Assembly: GCA_020060485.1 (NCBI GenBank)
Contig: JAGVAB010000045.1
Span: 1-39,881, forward strand
Length of the DNA: 39,881 nucleotides
Origin: Anaerolineales bacterium
GTDB taxonomy: Bacteria; Chloroflexota; Anaerolineae; Anaerolineales; Anaerolineaceae
Direction of reading: 5' to 3'
The notes beneath the pieces are model-generated. The model was not told the origin of the DNA, made no database searches, and saw nothing but the letters and a program-made list of their open reading frames with translations. Below are positions 17,562 to 28,700 of this stretch, piece after piece. A program made the translations under genes and the position numbers. Positions within the stretch are counted from its first letter, which is position 1, and each line of letters starts with the position of its first letter.

Positions 17562-18377
17562 ATGGCTTTAAAAGGAAATCTCCGCGATTTCACGATCACA
17601 CAACTTTTGAATCTGGTAAATCTGGCCGCCAAGACGGGCACCCTGGTTATTGAAAGTTCAGGGGGGGTATCCCGAGTAGCATTTCGGGAAGGCAAGCTGG
17701 CATATGCGCAGATCGGAAATGAAGATGTGAGTCTGCCTGCCATTTTGCACCGCAGTCAGAAAATTACTCGCAATCAATATAATATTCTCAAACAACGCGC
17801 CGGCCAGATGACCGATAAGGAATTGGGCATTCTTTTGATCAATGCCGGATATGTGAACCAGGAAGATATTCTGGTCAGTTTGCAGGAATATTTCACCAAT
17901 GTGGTGCAGCGCCTTTTTGCATGTGTTGAGGGTAATTTCCGGTTTGAAGCCGACGAAGTGCCGCCGGACGGCAAGATCCCGGTGAAAATCGATCTCGAAA
18001 ATCTGATCATTGAAGGTTCGCGCCAGCTGCAGGAATGGGAACAACTACAGGAAGAAATCCCCAGCCTGGATATGGCCCTTAAATTCACTGACCGGCCGGG
18101 AGCGAATTTGCGCAAGATCAATCTCAGCGTGGAAGAATGGCAGGTGGTTTCGTATGTTAATCCCAAGAACAGCATCCGGCAGATCGCCCAAACCATCAAG
18201 ATGAATGATTTGCAGATCCGCCGGGTGGTGTATGGATTGTTGCAAGCGGGCCTGGTCGAAGTGATCCGTGCTGGCGGGCAGACGCAGGTCATGCCTGGCA
18301 AGATGTTCCCCACCCCAGACCGGGATGAACAAAAAACATTGGTTAAGAAATTAATCGGCCGTATTCGGTCATTGTAA
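17562..18377 (+). CDS. DUF4388 (PatA-N-like) regulatory protein
   Basis: 271 residues. The opening MALKGNLRDFTITQLLNLVN is typical of DUF4388 domains, which occur in signalling proteins with GTPases and response regulators. Then TGTLVIESSGGVSRVAFREG and KLAYAQIGNED follow. A helical middle (about 75-170) carries a second DUF4388-like half. A C-terminal winged-helix-like part (about 190-250: NSIRQIAQTIKMNDLQIRRV, then VYGLLQAGLVEV) could bind DNA or protein. The start at 17562 is set by the promoter position. The MglA-like GTPase gene begins 26 bases after its stop, a pairing common in gliding/polarity or sensory clusters. Exact role unknown. Confidence 0.8.
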   Translation: MALKGNLRDFTITQLLNLVNLAAKTGTLVIESSGGVSRVAFREGKLAYAQIGNEDVSLPAILHRSQKITRNQYNILKQRAGQMTDKELGILLINAGYVNQEDILVSLQEYFTNVVQRLFACVEGNFRFEADEVPPDGKIPVKIDLENLIIEGSRQLQEWEQLQEEIPSLDMALKFTDRPGANLRKINLSVEEWQVVSYVNPKNSIRQIAQTIKMNDLQIRRVVYGLLQAGLVEVIRAGGQTQVMPGKMFPTPDRDEQKTLVKKLIGRIRSL

Positions 18378-18403
18378 TCATCTCAAATCAAGGTTCAATA
18401 ATT

Positions 18404-18943
18404 ATGCAGACTGTAAAAATCGTAGTAACCGGGCCATTCAGCGCAGGCAAGACAGCATTTATTCAATCGGTAAGTGAGATTGATGTTGTCTCCACCGAAA
18501 AGAAGATCTCTTCAGAGGCTGAAAAGATCAAGGAGCAGACAACGGTCGCCATGGATTTCGGCCGCATCACGGTTGATGAGGACCTGGTACTGTATCTTTT
18601 CGGTACGCCAGGACAGCGCCGTTTTGATTTTATGTGGCAGATCCTTTCAGAGGGCATGCTGGGATTTATCGTTATGGTTGACAGCAATCGCCCGGAGACA
18701 TTCCGCGAGGCGCGCAGCATTTTACAGACTTTTCGGGCCTATGCGCCAACACCTTATGTGGTTGCTGCCAATAAGCAGGATTGCGACGATGCCTGGGATC
18801 TGGATGACATGCGGGTGGCGCTGCGGCTGGACCCGGATGTGAAATTCCTGCCCTGTGTGGCCACCGATAAAGAAATGGTCAAGAAGGTGCTGCTTGAGCT
18901 GTTGTTTAGCATTCAGGAAGAGATGGAGGCAGGCAGAATTTAA
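18404..18943 (+). CDS. Small Ras/MglA-like GTPase
   Basis: 179 residues. G1 loop GPFSAGKT at 10-17, switch-II region FGTPGQRRFDF at 66-76, G4 NKQD at 123-126 and a G5-like CVATD near 150. It matches the family of bacterial Arf/Ras-like GTP-binding proteins found beside DUF4388 or roadblock genes. The G3 motif is GTPG rather than DxxG, common in this family. Probably a cytosolic switch acting with the DUF4388 protein encoded upstream. No membrane anchor. The hydrolase gene follows by 9 bases. Confidence 0.88.
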   Translation: MQTVKIVVTGPFSAGKTAFIQSVSEIDVVSTEKKISSEAEKIKEQTTVAMDFGRITVDEDLVLYLFGTPGQRRFDFMWQILSEGMLGFIVMVDSNRPETFREARSILQTFRAYAPTPYVVAANKQDCDDAWDLDDMRVALRLDPDVKFLPCVATDKEMVKKVLLELLFSIQEEMEAGRI

Positions 18944-18952
18944 CCGGCCTGA

Positions 18953-19771
18953 ATGGTGGGTGGGCACGTGGCTTCCATAACAACCGATCAGGGAATTGTT
19001 CATTATGAAGTCTATGGGAAAGGCCGGCCGGTGATTCTGCTGCATGGCTGGTTGGGTTCGTGGGGGCTTTGGCAGCAAACCATGACCACCCTGGGCGGTT
19101 CATATCGCACGTATGCGCTCGATTTTTGGGGTTTTGGTGAATCCGGCCGCAAAAGGAATGCCTATGCCGTGCAGGATTTTGTGAATCTGGTGGACCAGTT
19201 TATGGAGCGCCTGGGCATTGTCAGCGCACCACTGGTCGGGCATAGCATGGGTGGTACGGTTAGCCTGTCTGTGGCCATTCAATACCCGGAGCGCGCTGAA
19301 AAGGTGATTGTGATCGGCTCACCCATTGTTGGCTCTTCACTGGCTTTAGCCCTCAAACTGGCAGGTTTTCGCGCAAATGCTTTCGCACTGTTTTACATGT
19401 TCGGTCTCTTCCGCCAGTTCATGTTGAAAATTGGTTCGCCGATGATCTGCAGAGACCCTGATTTTCCGGCCATGATGGATCGCGACCTGTCGCAAACCAC
19501 TTTGAATTCCTTTCTTTCAAGCATTGCTTCGCTGCGCAAGACCGACTTGAGACCGATGCTGGGACAGATCCAGGTTCCAGTTATGGGCATGTACGGCGAA
19601 AGGGATAATATCGTTCATCCCAATCAATGGAAAGCCATCAAAGATAACCTGCCATTGGCGCGGATCGAACGTTACCCTCATGCTGGTCATTTCATCATGC
19701 TCGATGAACCGGAAGACTGTGTGGGCAAGATCAAGGAATTTCTGGATTCCCCTACTCGCGGAGTGATATGA
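18953..19771 (+). CDS. Alpha/beta-fold hydrolase
   Basis: 272 residues. Core VILLHGWLGSWGLW (oxyanion region, 27-40), nucleophile elbow GHSMGG with Ser98, Asp218 in GERDNIV and His246 in HAGHF form a complete catalytic triad. A helical cap lies about 130-190. Substrate unknown. A GTG at 18968 with GGTGG just upstream is an alternative start. It overlaps the V4R-like gene by ATGA. A paralogue lacking the nucleophile lies at 30131-30919; both flank the same signalling genes and share the HYEV-x-G-(K/R)-GRPVI opening. Confidence 0.88.
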   Translation: MVGGHVASITTDQGIVHYEVYGKGRPVILLHGWLGSWGLWQQTMTTLGGSYRTYALDFWGFGESGRKRNAYAVQDFVNLVDQFMERLGIVSAPLVGHSMGGTVSLSVAIQYPERAEKVIVIGSPIVGSSLALALKLAGFRANAFALFYMFGLFRQFMLKIGSPMICRDPDFPAMMDRDLSQTTLNSFLSSIASLRKTDLRPMLGQIQVPVMGMYGERDNIVHPNQWKAIKDNLPLARIERYPHAGHFIMLDEPEDCVGKIKEFLDSPTRGVI

Positions 19772-20376
19772 TAACTGATACAGCAGGCAATCAATGTTCA
19801 GATGTATTTGGTCAATTGATGCTGGATGGGGCGCGGGAAATCATTGGTCAGGCCGGGGTGAATGCGGTGTTGAACCGCGCTCTGGTTTTTCACCAGCAAG
19901 GCGCAAAAGATACGAAAGGTGGAGTGGGTGCGGTTGATATTCAATCAGCACTGGAAGAACTATATGGGCTACGCGGTGGGCGGGGGGTGGCATTGCGTGC
20001 CGGGCGGGCAAGTTTCGAGCAATTTTTAAGAATGCAGGGCAAGGACATGGGATTGATGGAGCTGAACTTTCGCATGCTTCCCAGCCAGGCCAGGTTATAT
20101 GTTGGACTGCAACTGCTTGCCCAAAAGATGTCTGAATTGTCCACCCATATTGTGAATGTGGAGGATCATCCGGACTCCTGGCACTGGAAAATAGAGAGAG
20201 ATCCTCAGACTGGTAAAGGCTGTCTGGCGCGCGGCATTTGCCATTTTATGGTTGGCTTTTTGCAGGAGTATCTCATGTGGGCCAGCGGGGGAAAATATCA
20301 TCACGTCCAGGAAGTAGAGAATGGGCTGGATGACAGACAGACATGTTTGATCCACCTGGAAAAGGGAGGGGTGTAG
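19768..20376 (+). CDS. V4R-like (4-vinyl reductase domain) small-molecule sensor protein
   Basis: 202 residues. The C-terminal part, with RGICHFMVGFLQEYLMWASG followed by GKYHHVQEVENGLDDRQTCL, resembles the end of V4R domains, which bind hydrophobic ligands in regulators. The start overlaps the upstream hydrolase stop. No DNA-binding or catalytic domain, so it probably acts as a ligand-binding partner of neighbouring signalling proteins. Assignment rests on the C-terminal pattern only; the N-terminal half (AREIIGQAGVNAVLNRALV) is helical and could be part of the same fold. Confidence 0.55.
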   Translation: MITDTAGNQCSDVFGQLMLDGAREIIGQAGVNAVLNRALVFHQQGAKDTKGGVGAVDIQSALEELYGLRGGRGVALRAGRASFEQFLRMQGKDMGLMELNFRMLPSQARLYVGLQLLAQKMSELSTHIVNVEDHPDSWHWKIERDPQTGKGCLARGICHFMVGFLQEYLMWASGGKYHHVQEVENGLDDRQTCLIHLEKGGV

Positions 20377-20380
20377 GCAG

Positions 20381-21664
20381 GTGGGCATGCACAAGATCAT
20401 CCTGCAATCTCCGCAATACATTGTGCCTTTCAACGAGCGGGCACGCGACCTGCGCATTCTCAACAAACCCTTGTGGCTAAACCAGCGCGATATATTGGCG
20501 CCTTATGTGCAACATGAGGTGGAACTGCCGCAGGGAGCCCGCCTGCCGCAGATCACAGAGCCTTGCCTGGTGTACCGCGATAATCTCTACTTTGATGAAG
20601 AGTACATCAAAGAGTTCATCGGTGAGGCTAAAAAGCGCAACCGGCCTTGCCGGGCGGCATTTTCGACCAAAGATGCGGCTTTCACAGAACACTGTCTGCC
20701 ATTGTCCACTTCTTACACCCAAACGGGAGATTTGTATCTGGCTGACCTGTGGTATTACCCCAATGGCCCGCAGCCTTCAGCAGAGCCGCTGGTGATTGAT
20801 ATGGAAGCGCGGGAATTGGGCTATTATCATATTCCCACCTATATGGCCTCCGAAAAAGGGGATCTGGTTTACAAAGTGCCCCTGCGCTGCCTGATCTCGA
20901 TTGATTCGTGGGTGCATGTTTTTATCGCAGATTCGGTTTTCGGCATGTTTGGCCGGGCAGCCAGAGAACTGAAGCGGTTTGACCAGGATCCGTTGTACAA
21001 GCTCAGTGTTCTGGCGGCCGGGTTGTATGAAGGCAGGCAGGTGCTGGGTTGTTCCAAGCTGGTGCAGGTGGGCCGGAACTGCGTCATTGATCCTTCGGCG
21101 GTGGTGCATGGGCCGACAGTGATTGGCGACAATGTGACCATTGGGGCGGGAGTGGTGGTCGATAACTGCATCATTGGCGATAACGTTAACATTTCTCATG
21201 GCAACCAGCTTCTGTTGTCGGTGGTGGGGGATGGCGCATTTCTGCCATTCCAGGCTTCGTTGTTCATGACCACCCTGATGGAGCACAGTATGGTGGCGCA
21301 ATTGACCTGCCTGCAGATGTGCGTGGTGGGGCGTAATTCCTTTGTTGGGGCGGGTAATATTTTCACGGATTTCAATCTTCTGTCTGCTGATATTAAAGCG
21401 CGAGATGGGGCGGGGGCATTAAAACCATCCAACCGCCCAGTCCTGGGCAGCTGCGTGGGTCATAATGTGCGCATTGGATCAGGAATGATCATCTATCCAG
21501 CGCGTACGATCGAGTCGGATGTGGTATTGGTGGCTTCCAAAGAGCGGCGGGTGATCGACAAGGACATTCGCTATGAGGATAGCGATCATCACCAATTGGC
21601 AGCAGCAGATTTGCACCGCCGGTTGTATCCCCGCCATGGCGAAACCAGCTTTGAAAGCTGGTGA
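20381..21664 (+). CDS. Left-handed beta-helix (hexapeptide-repeat) protein, GlmU-like architecture
   Basis: 427 residues. The C-terminal half has hexapeptide repeats (NCVIDPSAVVHGPTVIGDNV, then TIGAGVVVDNCIIGDNVNI) and a second block near the C-terminus (VLGSCVGHNVRIGSGMIIYP). The N-terminal half (LQSPQYIVPFNERARDLRI, then LPQITEPCLVYRDNLYF) resembles the N-terminal nucleotidyl-transferase-like part of GlmU relatives. No canonical catalytic loop is evident. A GTG at 20381 is preferred because GGGAGGGG lies nine bases upstream; ATG 20387 is the alternative. Substrate unknown; possibly sugar or acyl modification. Confidence 0.6.
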   Translation: MGMHKIILQSPQYIVPFNERARDLRILNKPLWLNQRDILAPYVQHEVELPQGARLPQITEPCLVYRDNLYFDEEYIKEFIGEAKKRNRPCRAAFSTKDAAFTEHCLPLSTSYTQTGDLYLADLWYYPNGPQPSAEPLVIDMEARELGYYHIPTYMASEKGDLVYKVPLRCLISIDSWVHVFIADSVFGMFGRAARELKRFDQDPLYKLSVLAAGLYEGRQVLGCSKLVQVGRNCVIDPSAVVHGPTVIGDNVTIGAGVVVDNCIIGDNVNISHGNQLLLSVVGDGAFLPFQASLFMTTLMEHSMVAQLTCLQMCVVGRNSFVGAGNIFTDFNLLSADIKARDGAGALKPSNRPVLGSCVGHNVRIGSGMIIYPARTIESDVVLVASKERRVIDKDIRYEDSDHHQLAAADLHRRLYPRHGETSFESW

Positions 21665-21862
21665 ACCAGGAGAAAAAATCAGTCAGGTACGCAGCGGGAA
21701 AAACGGGAGCGGTTGCGGTGACAGGCCGGCAAATCTTTACCGGGAATTGGGGTAAATTTTACGCACACAAAACATTTATTCGATTTATAATAGTAGGGTG
21801 GATTGGTATATGAATCGTTATGTTTTTGGTTTAAGAACATACAGAATCAGGGAGACCCATCA

Positions 21863-22765
21863 ATGAATAAAGCCCGGCTTTTGATCGTAGAAGACGATCC
21901 TGATATTTCAAACATGCTGAGGATATACTTCTCGGGCCAAAATTATGAAGTGGATACGGCCATGCGTGGTTCAACGGCTTTGGAAAAAACCCGTCAGGTG
22001 ATGCCTCATCTGATCGTTTTGGATATCATGCTGCCGGATATTGATGGATACGAAGTGTGCCGCAACCTTCGTACCAATACCCGCACCAGCCATATCCCGG
22101 TCATCTTCTTAACCCAGAAAGATGAGCGCAGTGATAAATTACAGGGTCTGGAATTGGGCGCTGATGATTATATTACCAAGCCATTTGATATTGAAGAATT
22201 GAAACTGCGTGTGCAAAATGCAGTGGCGCGCTCGGAACGGGAAAGTCTGACAGACCCGCAATCCGGTTTGCCGGCTGGCAGGTTGATTGAAGACCAGCTG
22301 CGACGCGTGATTCGCGAACAAAACTGGGCATTGATGGATATTCGCATCAATCATTTCGAGCCTTTCAAGGATGTATATGGCTTCATTGCTGCTAACGATG
22401 TGCTACGCTTTGCGGGCATGTTGTTGGGTGAAGTCGTTGATGAGTTGGGCAATGCTGGTGATTTTATTGGGCATGCTGGCGGAGATAATTTTGTGATCAT
22501 CACCGGTGAGAATGCTGCACCGCTGGTCTCCCGCCGCATCAAGGACCGGTTTAATGAAGAAGTGCAAACGCATTACAATTTCATGGACCGGCAATTGGGT
22601 TATATCGTTGCGCATGATGATGATGGGGATAATCGTCAATTTCCTTTGATGACAATTGCCCTTGGGATGGTGTCACCTTCTACCCATCAATTTGCCGATA
22701 TCCGCGAGATTACGGAAATGGCATCTGAAGAACGCCGCAAAGATGCCAATCCTTCATTCGGATAA
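21863..22765 (+). CDS. Response regulator with degenerate GGDEF domain
   Basis: 300 residues. Receiver domain at 1-125 with phosphoacceptor Asp54 (VLDIMLPDIDG), acidic pair Asp11/Asp12 and Lys106 (TKPF). A GGDEF-like domain follows (LTDPQSGLPAGRLIEDQL at 129-146), but the signature reads GGDNF (206-210), so the catalytic Glu is missing and diguanylate cyclase activity is unlikely. The ATG at 21863 has AGGGAG eight bases upstream; an in-frame extension to 21803 carries no receiver sequence. A TATAAT near 21785 may be its promoter. The giant kinase follows by 25 bases. Confidence 0.88.
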   Translation: MNKARLLIVEDDPDISNMLRIYFSGQNYEVDTAMRGSTALEKTRQVMPHLIVLDIMLPDIDGYEVCRNLRTNTRTSHIPVIFLTQKDERSDKLQGLELGADDYITKPFDIEELKLRVQNAVARSERESLTDPQSGLPAGRLIEDQLRRVIREQNWALMDIRINHFEPFKDVYGFIAANDVLRFAGMLLGEVVDELGNAGDFIGHAGGDNFVIITGENAAPLVSRRIKDRFNEEVQTHYNFMDRQLGYIVAHDDDGDNRQFPLMTIALGMVSPSTHQFADIREITEMASEERRKDANPSFG

Positions 22766-22790
22766 TTAATCCCTCGAGGCCAATCTTTGC

Positions 22791-25700
22791 ATGTTTTCTC
22801 TGGACCCCTTCAGCCTGGGAATTATCCTCGTCGCACTTGGACTGGGATTTTGGCTGCTCGTGCGTTTGTTCATCCGTGGTTTGCAGCATCCCGGGAAGAC
22901 GGAAGAAGTATCCGTTCCTGTGGATGTTGTAACTGAAGTGGAGGAAACCGGTCCCAGAGAAGATGCCGTACTGATTGTGGGACGGGGTGGACGGCTGATC
23001 TCGATCAATCAACGGGGGAGGGAATACTTTCGGTTGGAAGAAGGCGAAGCTGCCACGCTCAACCGGTTATCCCGTAGAATTCGCCCCAGTGATGGGTTTC
23101 TGACATTGTGCGCCGCCGAAGGGCAGGCGCGTTTTGCTTTGGAAGGGCGCATGCTGGAGGGGGTGTCTTATCGTATTCCGTCGCAACCTGCATCCTTGAT
23201 GATGATCGTGATGCACCCGGCGGAGATCAAAACAGGCCTGGGCTCGTCATCCACCGCTGAGACGCCGCAGGCTTTGCGCTCCTTCCTTGCCTTAACAGAG
23301 GGTATCCTTTCCAATCTGGAACTGGAAGAAACGCTGAAAGCCATCCTGGAGAACGTTGAAAAGATCAGCCCGGCAGATTTTATTGAGATCAGCCTTTGGG
23401 ATGATGATGCGACTACCCTGACTCCTTACCATTTCAATGATGCAGGTGATTTGGAGCGCCGTCTGGTGGTGGCTGACAAGCGCCGCCGGGTGGCAGAGGA
23501 ATTCTCGCGGCAGATCGTGGAAACACGTCAGCCGTTGTTGATGTCCAACCTGGACCCAGCTACAGATCTGCAAATTGATCCTTCCAGTTTCAGTGACGCC
23601 AATCTACGTTCCTATTTGGGAATTCCGTTATCAGCCGGTGCGCAATTCGTTGGCTTGCTGGAGTTGGGTTCGGTTACTCCGGGGGCGTTGAAGGAAGATG
23701 ACCTGGATTTGATGAAGCTGCTGGGGGGGCAGGTCTCGGTGGCCTTGCACAATGCTCTCCTGTACCAAAGTGAGCGTAAACGCACGGCCGAATTATCCGG
23801 CCTGGCACAGTTATCACAGGCCATTCGCTCTGTGCGTGACCCTCACCAGGTGTACGCAGGTTTGATTGACAGCATCGTACCGCTTTTCTCGGTGGAAGAC
23901 CTGGGTTTTCTGATCTATAACGAATTAACCCACGTGCTGGAAGGACAGGTGCCTTTTCATGGCCTGCCGGCCCAATTTGTGCGTTTGTATCGCACCGAAA
24001 TTCCACCCAACAGCACGGCGGAAAAATTGATGCTTTACCAGGATGTGATCGTATCCAAAAATGCCGCCGAGGATCCCAGGTTTGAAACCCTGGGCTTGCA
24101 GCCCTTGATGCAAGCTGCCAGCATGCGTGAAACGGTGCTGGTGCCTTTGCAATCGGGTGGCAAGCTGCTGGGCTATTTGCAAGCTTCCAATCATCCGGAT
24201 GGTCCCCGAAAATTTTCCAATGATGAAATCCACTTGCTGACCATCGTAGCCAGCCAGTCAGCGCCGATCATTGAGAATGCACGTCTGGTGCAACAGACCC
24301 GCCTGAGGGCACAGCGGGCTGAAGCACTGCGCGCCATTGCCAGCCTGGCCAGTTCAGATGCCACACTGGAAGAGGTGTTTTCGCTGGCCTTGCGCAATTT
24401 GGGTGAGATCCTGAAGGCCGATGTGGGAGCAGTCTTCCTCCTGGACCGTGAACGCGGCGCATTGACCATTCAGCGCAATTCCATGTATGGCCGTTTGCCA
24501 TCCCTCCCGGAACGTGAAGCTTTTCTGGCGGTGGATCATCCGCAGTTTGCTTTCACTGTAACTGGCAGCCAGCATGCCTTCACGTCTGATCGTTTGTCGG
24601 AAGCCCAAGCGTTGATTCCCTTCTATGGTCAGATACTGGAATTATGGAAGATTGAATCTGTGGTGGCTGTGCCGATGGTGGTACGGGATGTGGGCGTGGG
24701 TGAAATCTGGTTTGGCAGCCTCAGCCCTGGTTTCTTTGATCAAGGCGATTTGCAGGTTCTGATGACTGCCGCCGGGCAGCTTGGCGGGGTGGTGGAACAG
24801 TCCTACCTTTTTGCGCAGACAGACGACAGTCTGCGGCGGCGGGTGGATCAACTGACCGCGCTCACCCGTATCAGCAGAGAATTGAGCACTTCGCTGGATA
24901 TTCCCTACCTGTTGAAACTAGTCTATGATGAGGCGTTGCAAGCCAGCCGGGCAGAATTTGGACAAATCCTGTTGTTTGATTTGGAAGCCTCCCAGGATGA
25001 GAAACTGAAGGTCAAGGCTTCTGCCGGGAATTTGCCGGAGATGCAGCTTTCCAGCCTGGAAATTTCGGTGTTGAAAGCCGGAGAACCATTGAATGTGCCG
25101 GATGTCGGCAAGGTTGGTTTCCGCGCCCCCGATGCTTCGATCCAATCGGCTTTGATGGTGCCCATTGTTTATCAAGACAAACGCAATGGCTTGATTCTGC
25201 TTTACTCGACGGTCAAGAGCTGTTTTGATGCCACCGCGGTGGAAATCGTGCTTTCGCTGGCTTCACAAACGGCACTGGTGTTGGGCAATGCCTTGCAGTA
25301 TGAATCGCAGATCCAGCGAGCGACAACTTTGCGGCGAGAATTGGACAGCGTGGGCAAGACCTTGCAGGTCTTCCGCGATCTTTCTCCAAGCAGTTCATTG
25401 CTGGAGAGTTTGCAAGTGGTGGCGGATGGCATCCGCGATGCCACAACATTCCGCAGCGTGCTGGTCAACATTCATGAAGACGAAACTGACCTGCTGCATC
25501 GCAAGGTGGGCGTGGGAATACCGGAAAAACTGTGGCAGGAGCTGGAAGCCCGCCCACAACCCTGGCAGGAATACCGCAAGATCCTGCGGCCTGAATTCAA
25601 GGTGGGAGACATTGCCTATTTCATTCCGGCAGATCAAAAATCAGTTCTGCCCGAAAACCTGCATGTGGTCAATATTTTGCCTGCGGGCAGTGAAGAGGAA

Positions 25701-28700
25701 GTGCAGAGTTGGTCCACGGATGACCTCCTCATCCTGCCGCTGTATGATTCCGTCGGCGATATCATGGCCACCATCAGCGTGGATAACCCCGGCGATGGTC
25801 GCCGTCCCGACCAATTGACCATTGAAATGCTGGAATTGTTCAGCTTGCAAGCCTGTATTGTGATCGAGAATCAGCGCCAGATGGAAGCCTTGCATGCCCG
25901 CTTGCAGGATTCTCAGGGCACAGATGAGGAGATGAAAATCAATCGTGAACAACTGCCGGCATTGCTGCACAAAGATCTGCAGCAGACCCTGATGGTGCAT
26001 ACTCTGCATCGGCAGTTGGAACGTATGCGGTCAGGGATTGAGCTGGCGGCTTTGACCGGACGGCAAACTGATGTGCGCACGTTGCTGCGCACCATGGCCC
26101 AGGAACTGTTGATGCGTTTTGATCTTCAGGTGGCCTTGATCGCCGAGCAAAGCCCGGCAGGACCGCAAATTCTGGAAATTCTTGGTAGTGTGCCACAAAC
26201 CGCCAATCCAGAGGCGTTGTTCGGGCAACGTAACCCGCTGCGTTATTTGATGGAGGATGAAAGGCTGGTATTGGCTGCCAATTTGGATGATGTGCCGGAA
26301 TGGAAGAACAATGCCTTGTTGAACACCTTGAACGCCCACAGTTTCATTGGCTTGCCGGTGATTGGCGATGGGCGCATGTTTGGCATTTTGGTGGCTGGGG
26401 ATAAAACCTTGCCACCATTCTCGGATGAAGACCGTCATATCTTTGAGCAGCTTACCAGCCAGATGAGCATTGGCCTGCAAAATTTGCAGTTGTTGAACGA
26501 GGCCCAGCGCAGCCTGCAGGAAGTCTACATGCTGTTGGACTTCAGCCGCAGATTGGGCAGTCTGGACAAGACCAGCATTCTGCAATCACTGGTGGACGGT
26601 GTTCTGCAAGTGCTGCCATTGGCGGAAGCCGCCTGGGTGGGTTTGTGGGATGACGCTACCCGACAGATTGTACCGCAGGCTGCGGGCGGCTATGCTGATA
26701 TAGACAGTATGCTGCAAATTGTCTACCCTCTGGATGGCAACCAGAACCTGCCCCTGAAAGCCTTTAACGACGGCCATCCTTTGCGTGTAGCCGAAATCAA
26801 CCTTGCCGTTGATTACAACCTGCCTTCAGAAGACTTGATGCGCTTCCAGCGAGGTACGGGCGGCAATGTGCCCTCCTCCTCTTTGCTGGTGCCGATCCTG
26901 CGCGGAGACCATAAACTGGGACTTCTGGTGGTGGATAATTTTGCCGCTGGTTCTGCTTTTGGGATGGATGACGAGGCAATGATCCTGTCCCTGTCGCAGC
27001 AGACTGCCCTGGCATTGGAAAATGCCGATTTGTTCCGCTCGTCCGAAGGACGGGCTGCGCAACTCGAAGCTCTGACCCGGGTGGCGGGTACATTGACGTC
27101 CAGTCTCCAGCCAGACGAATTGATTGCCTCTTTGCTGGAGCAGCTGCAAAGCGTGATCTCATACGATACGGCTACCCTGTGGCTGCGTACCGGTGATCAT
27201 TTGCACATCGCCGCAGCCAGAGGCTTCAAGGACGAGGAGAGCCGTGAAGAGATCTCTGTATTGATTGATGATAGCCTGTTGTTTCAGGAAATGATCAAGA
27301 CCTATCAGCCATTGAATGTCAGTGATGTGCGCAATGATGAGCGTTTCCCGAGCCTGTTGGAAGCGGAATATTATTCCTGGCTGGGAATACCCCTGATCGC
27401 CAAGTCTGAACTGGCGGGTGTGATCGCGCTGGAAAAACGGGAAGCCAACTTCTATGACCCTGATCATATCCGGGCAGCCACGACCTTTGCTGGTCAGGCT
27501 GCTGTGGCGCTGGAGAATGCCCGTTTGTTCGCTGACAGCGCCCGCAGAACCGCCGAACTGGATCAACGTTCCAAGCGTCTGGCGCAGCTCAATGAGCTAT
27601 CGGTGGAACTGGGCTCGACTCTCGACATGGATGTGCTGCTAAAGATCGCCAGCCGTCAGTTGATGAATGCCATGGAAGGTTCCGGTGTGGCGGCAGTTAT
27701 GCTGAATGCTGACGGCCAGTACGAACTTTTGGTGGAACTCCCGGAGCCCCAGGAAACCACGATCAAATTCCTGCCCGAGACCCCGTTGTTGAAGCGTTTG
27801 CGTGATACAGCTGGCATCTTCAGCACGGAAGATGCGGTTGAGGAAGCGGAGCTGAAAGACCTGTATCCATTGTTCTTTGCGAGGCATCAGGCGCGCTCCT
27901 TGCTGATCGTGCCGCTGGTGGTGGGGGTCAATTTTGAAGGCTGGCTGTTCCTGTGGCGCGAGGTGATCCACCGCCACAGCACATCGGAAATCGAACTGGC
28001 GCGCACAGTAGCCAATCAGGCTGCCATTGCAGTGCAGAATGCCCTGCTTTTCCAGGAGACCCGGCGCTTGACGCGCAACCTGGAACGCCGTGTGCAGGAA
28101 CGAACCCAGGAGCTGCGCCAGGAACACCAGAATACTGAGACCTTGCTGCGTATCATCACCGAGCTTTCTGCCAGTCTGGATATGGACCATGTTTTGGGGC
28201 GCACTTTGTCTGTGCTGAATGAGTCGTTGGGCGCAGAGCACAGCATGATCCTGCTTTCGCAGGAAAAGGGCAAAGTGTATCATCGCGGGAGTTATACTGC
28301 CTGGATGCAGAAAGAGAATCGCCATTCGGCACGCGAATCAGAGCGCAGTATTGCGAACTGGGTGATCGACCAACGCAACTCGGCACTGATTGACGAGATG
28401 CGCAGCGACCCGCGCTGGTCGTTTGGGGCTGATGATGCCCTGGGTTATCAAAGCGTGATCGCCGTGCCGCTGATACACGGGGAGCAGGTGCTGGGAGCAT
28501 TGCTCCTGTTCCACAGTCAGCCTGCCTTCTTTATCATTGAGCAGGTGGGTTTGCTGGAAGCCACCGCCCGCCAGATCAGCATTTCACTTAGCAATGCAGA
28601 ATTGTTCAATTTGATCCGCGATCAGGCAGAGAACCTGGGCACCATGTTCCGTGGTCAACAGATCGAGGCCAGCCGCTCGCGGGCTATTCTGGAAGCTGTA

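Noticed and set aside
21803..21862. 20-residue extension of the response regulator
   Set aside because: No receiver similarity; a proper ribosome-binding site precedes the ATG at 21863.
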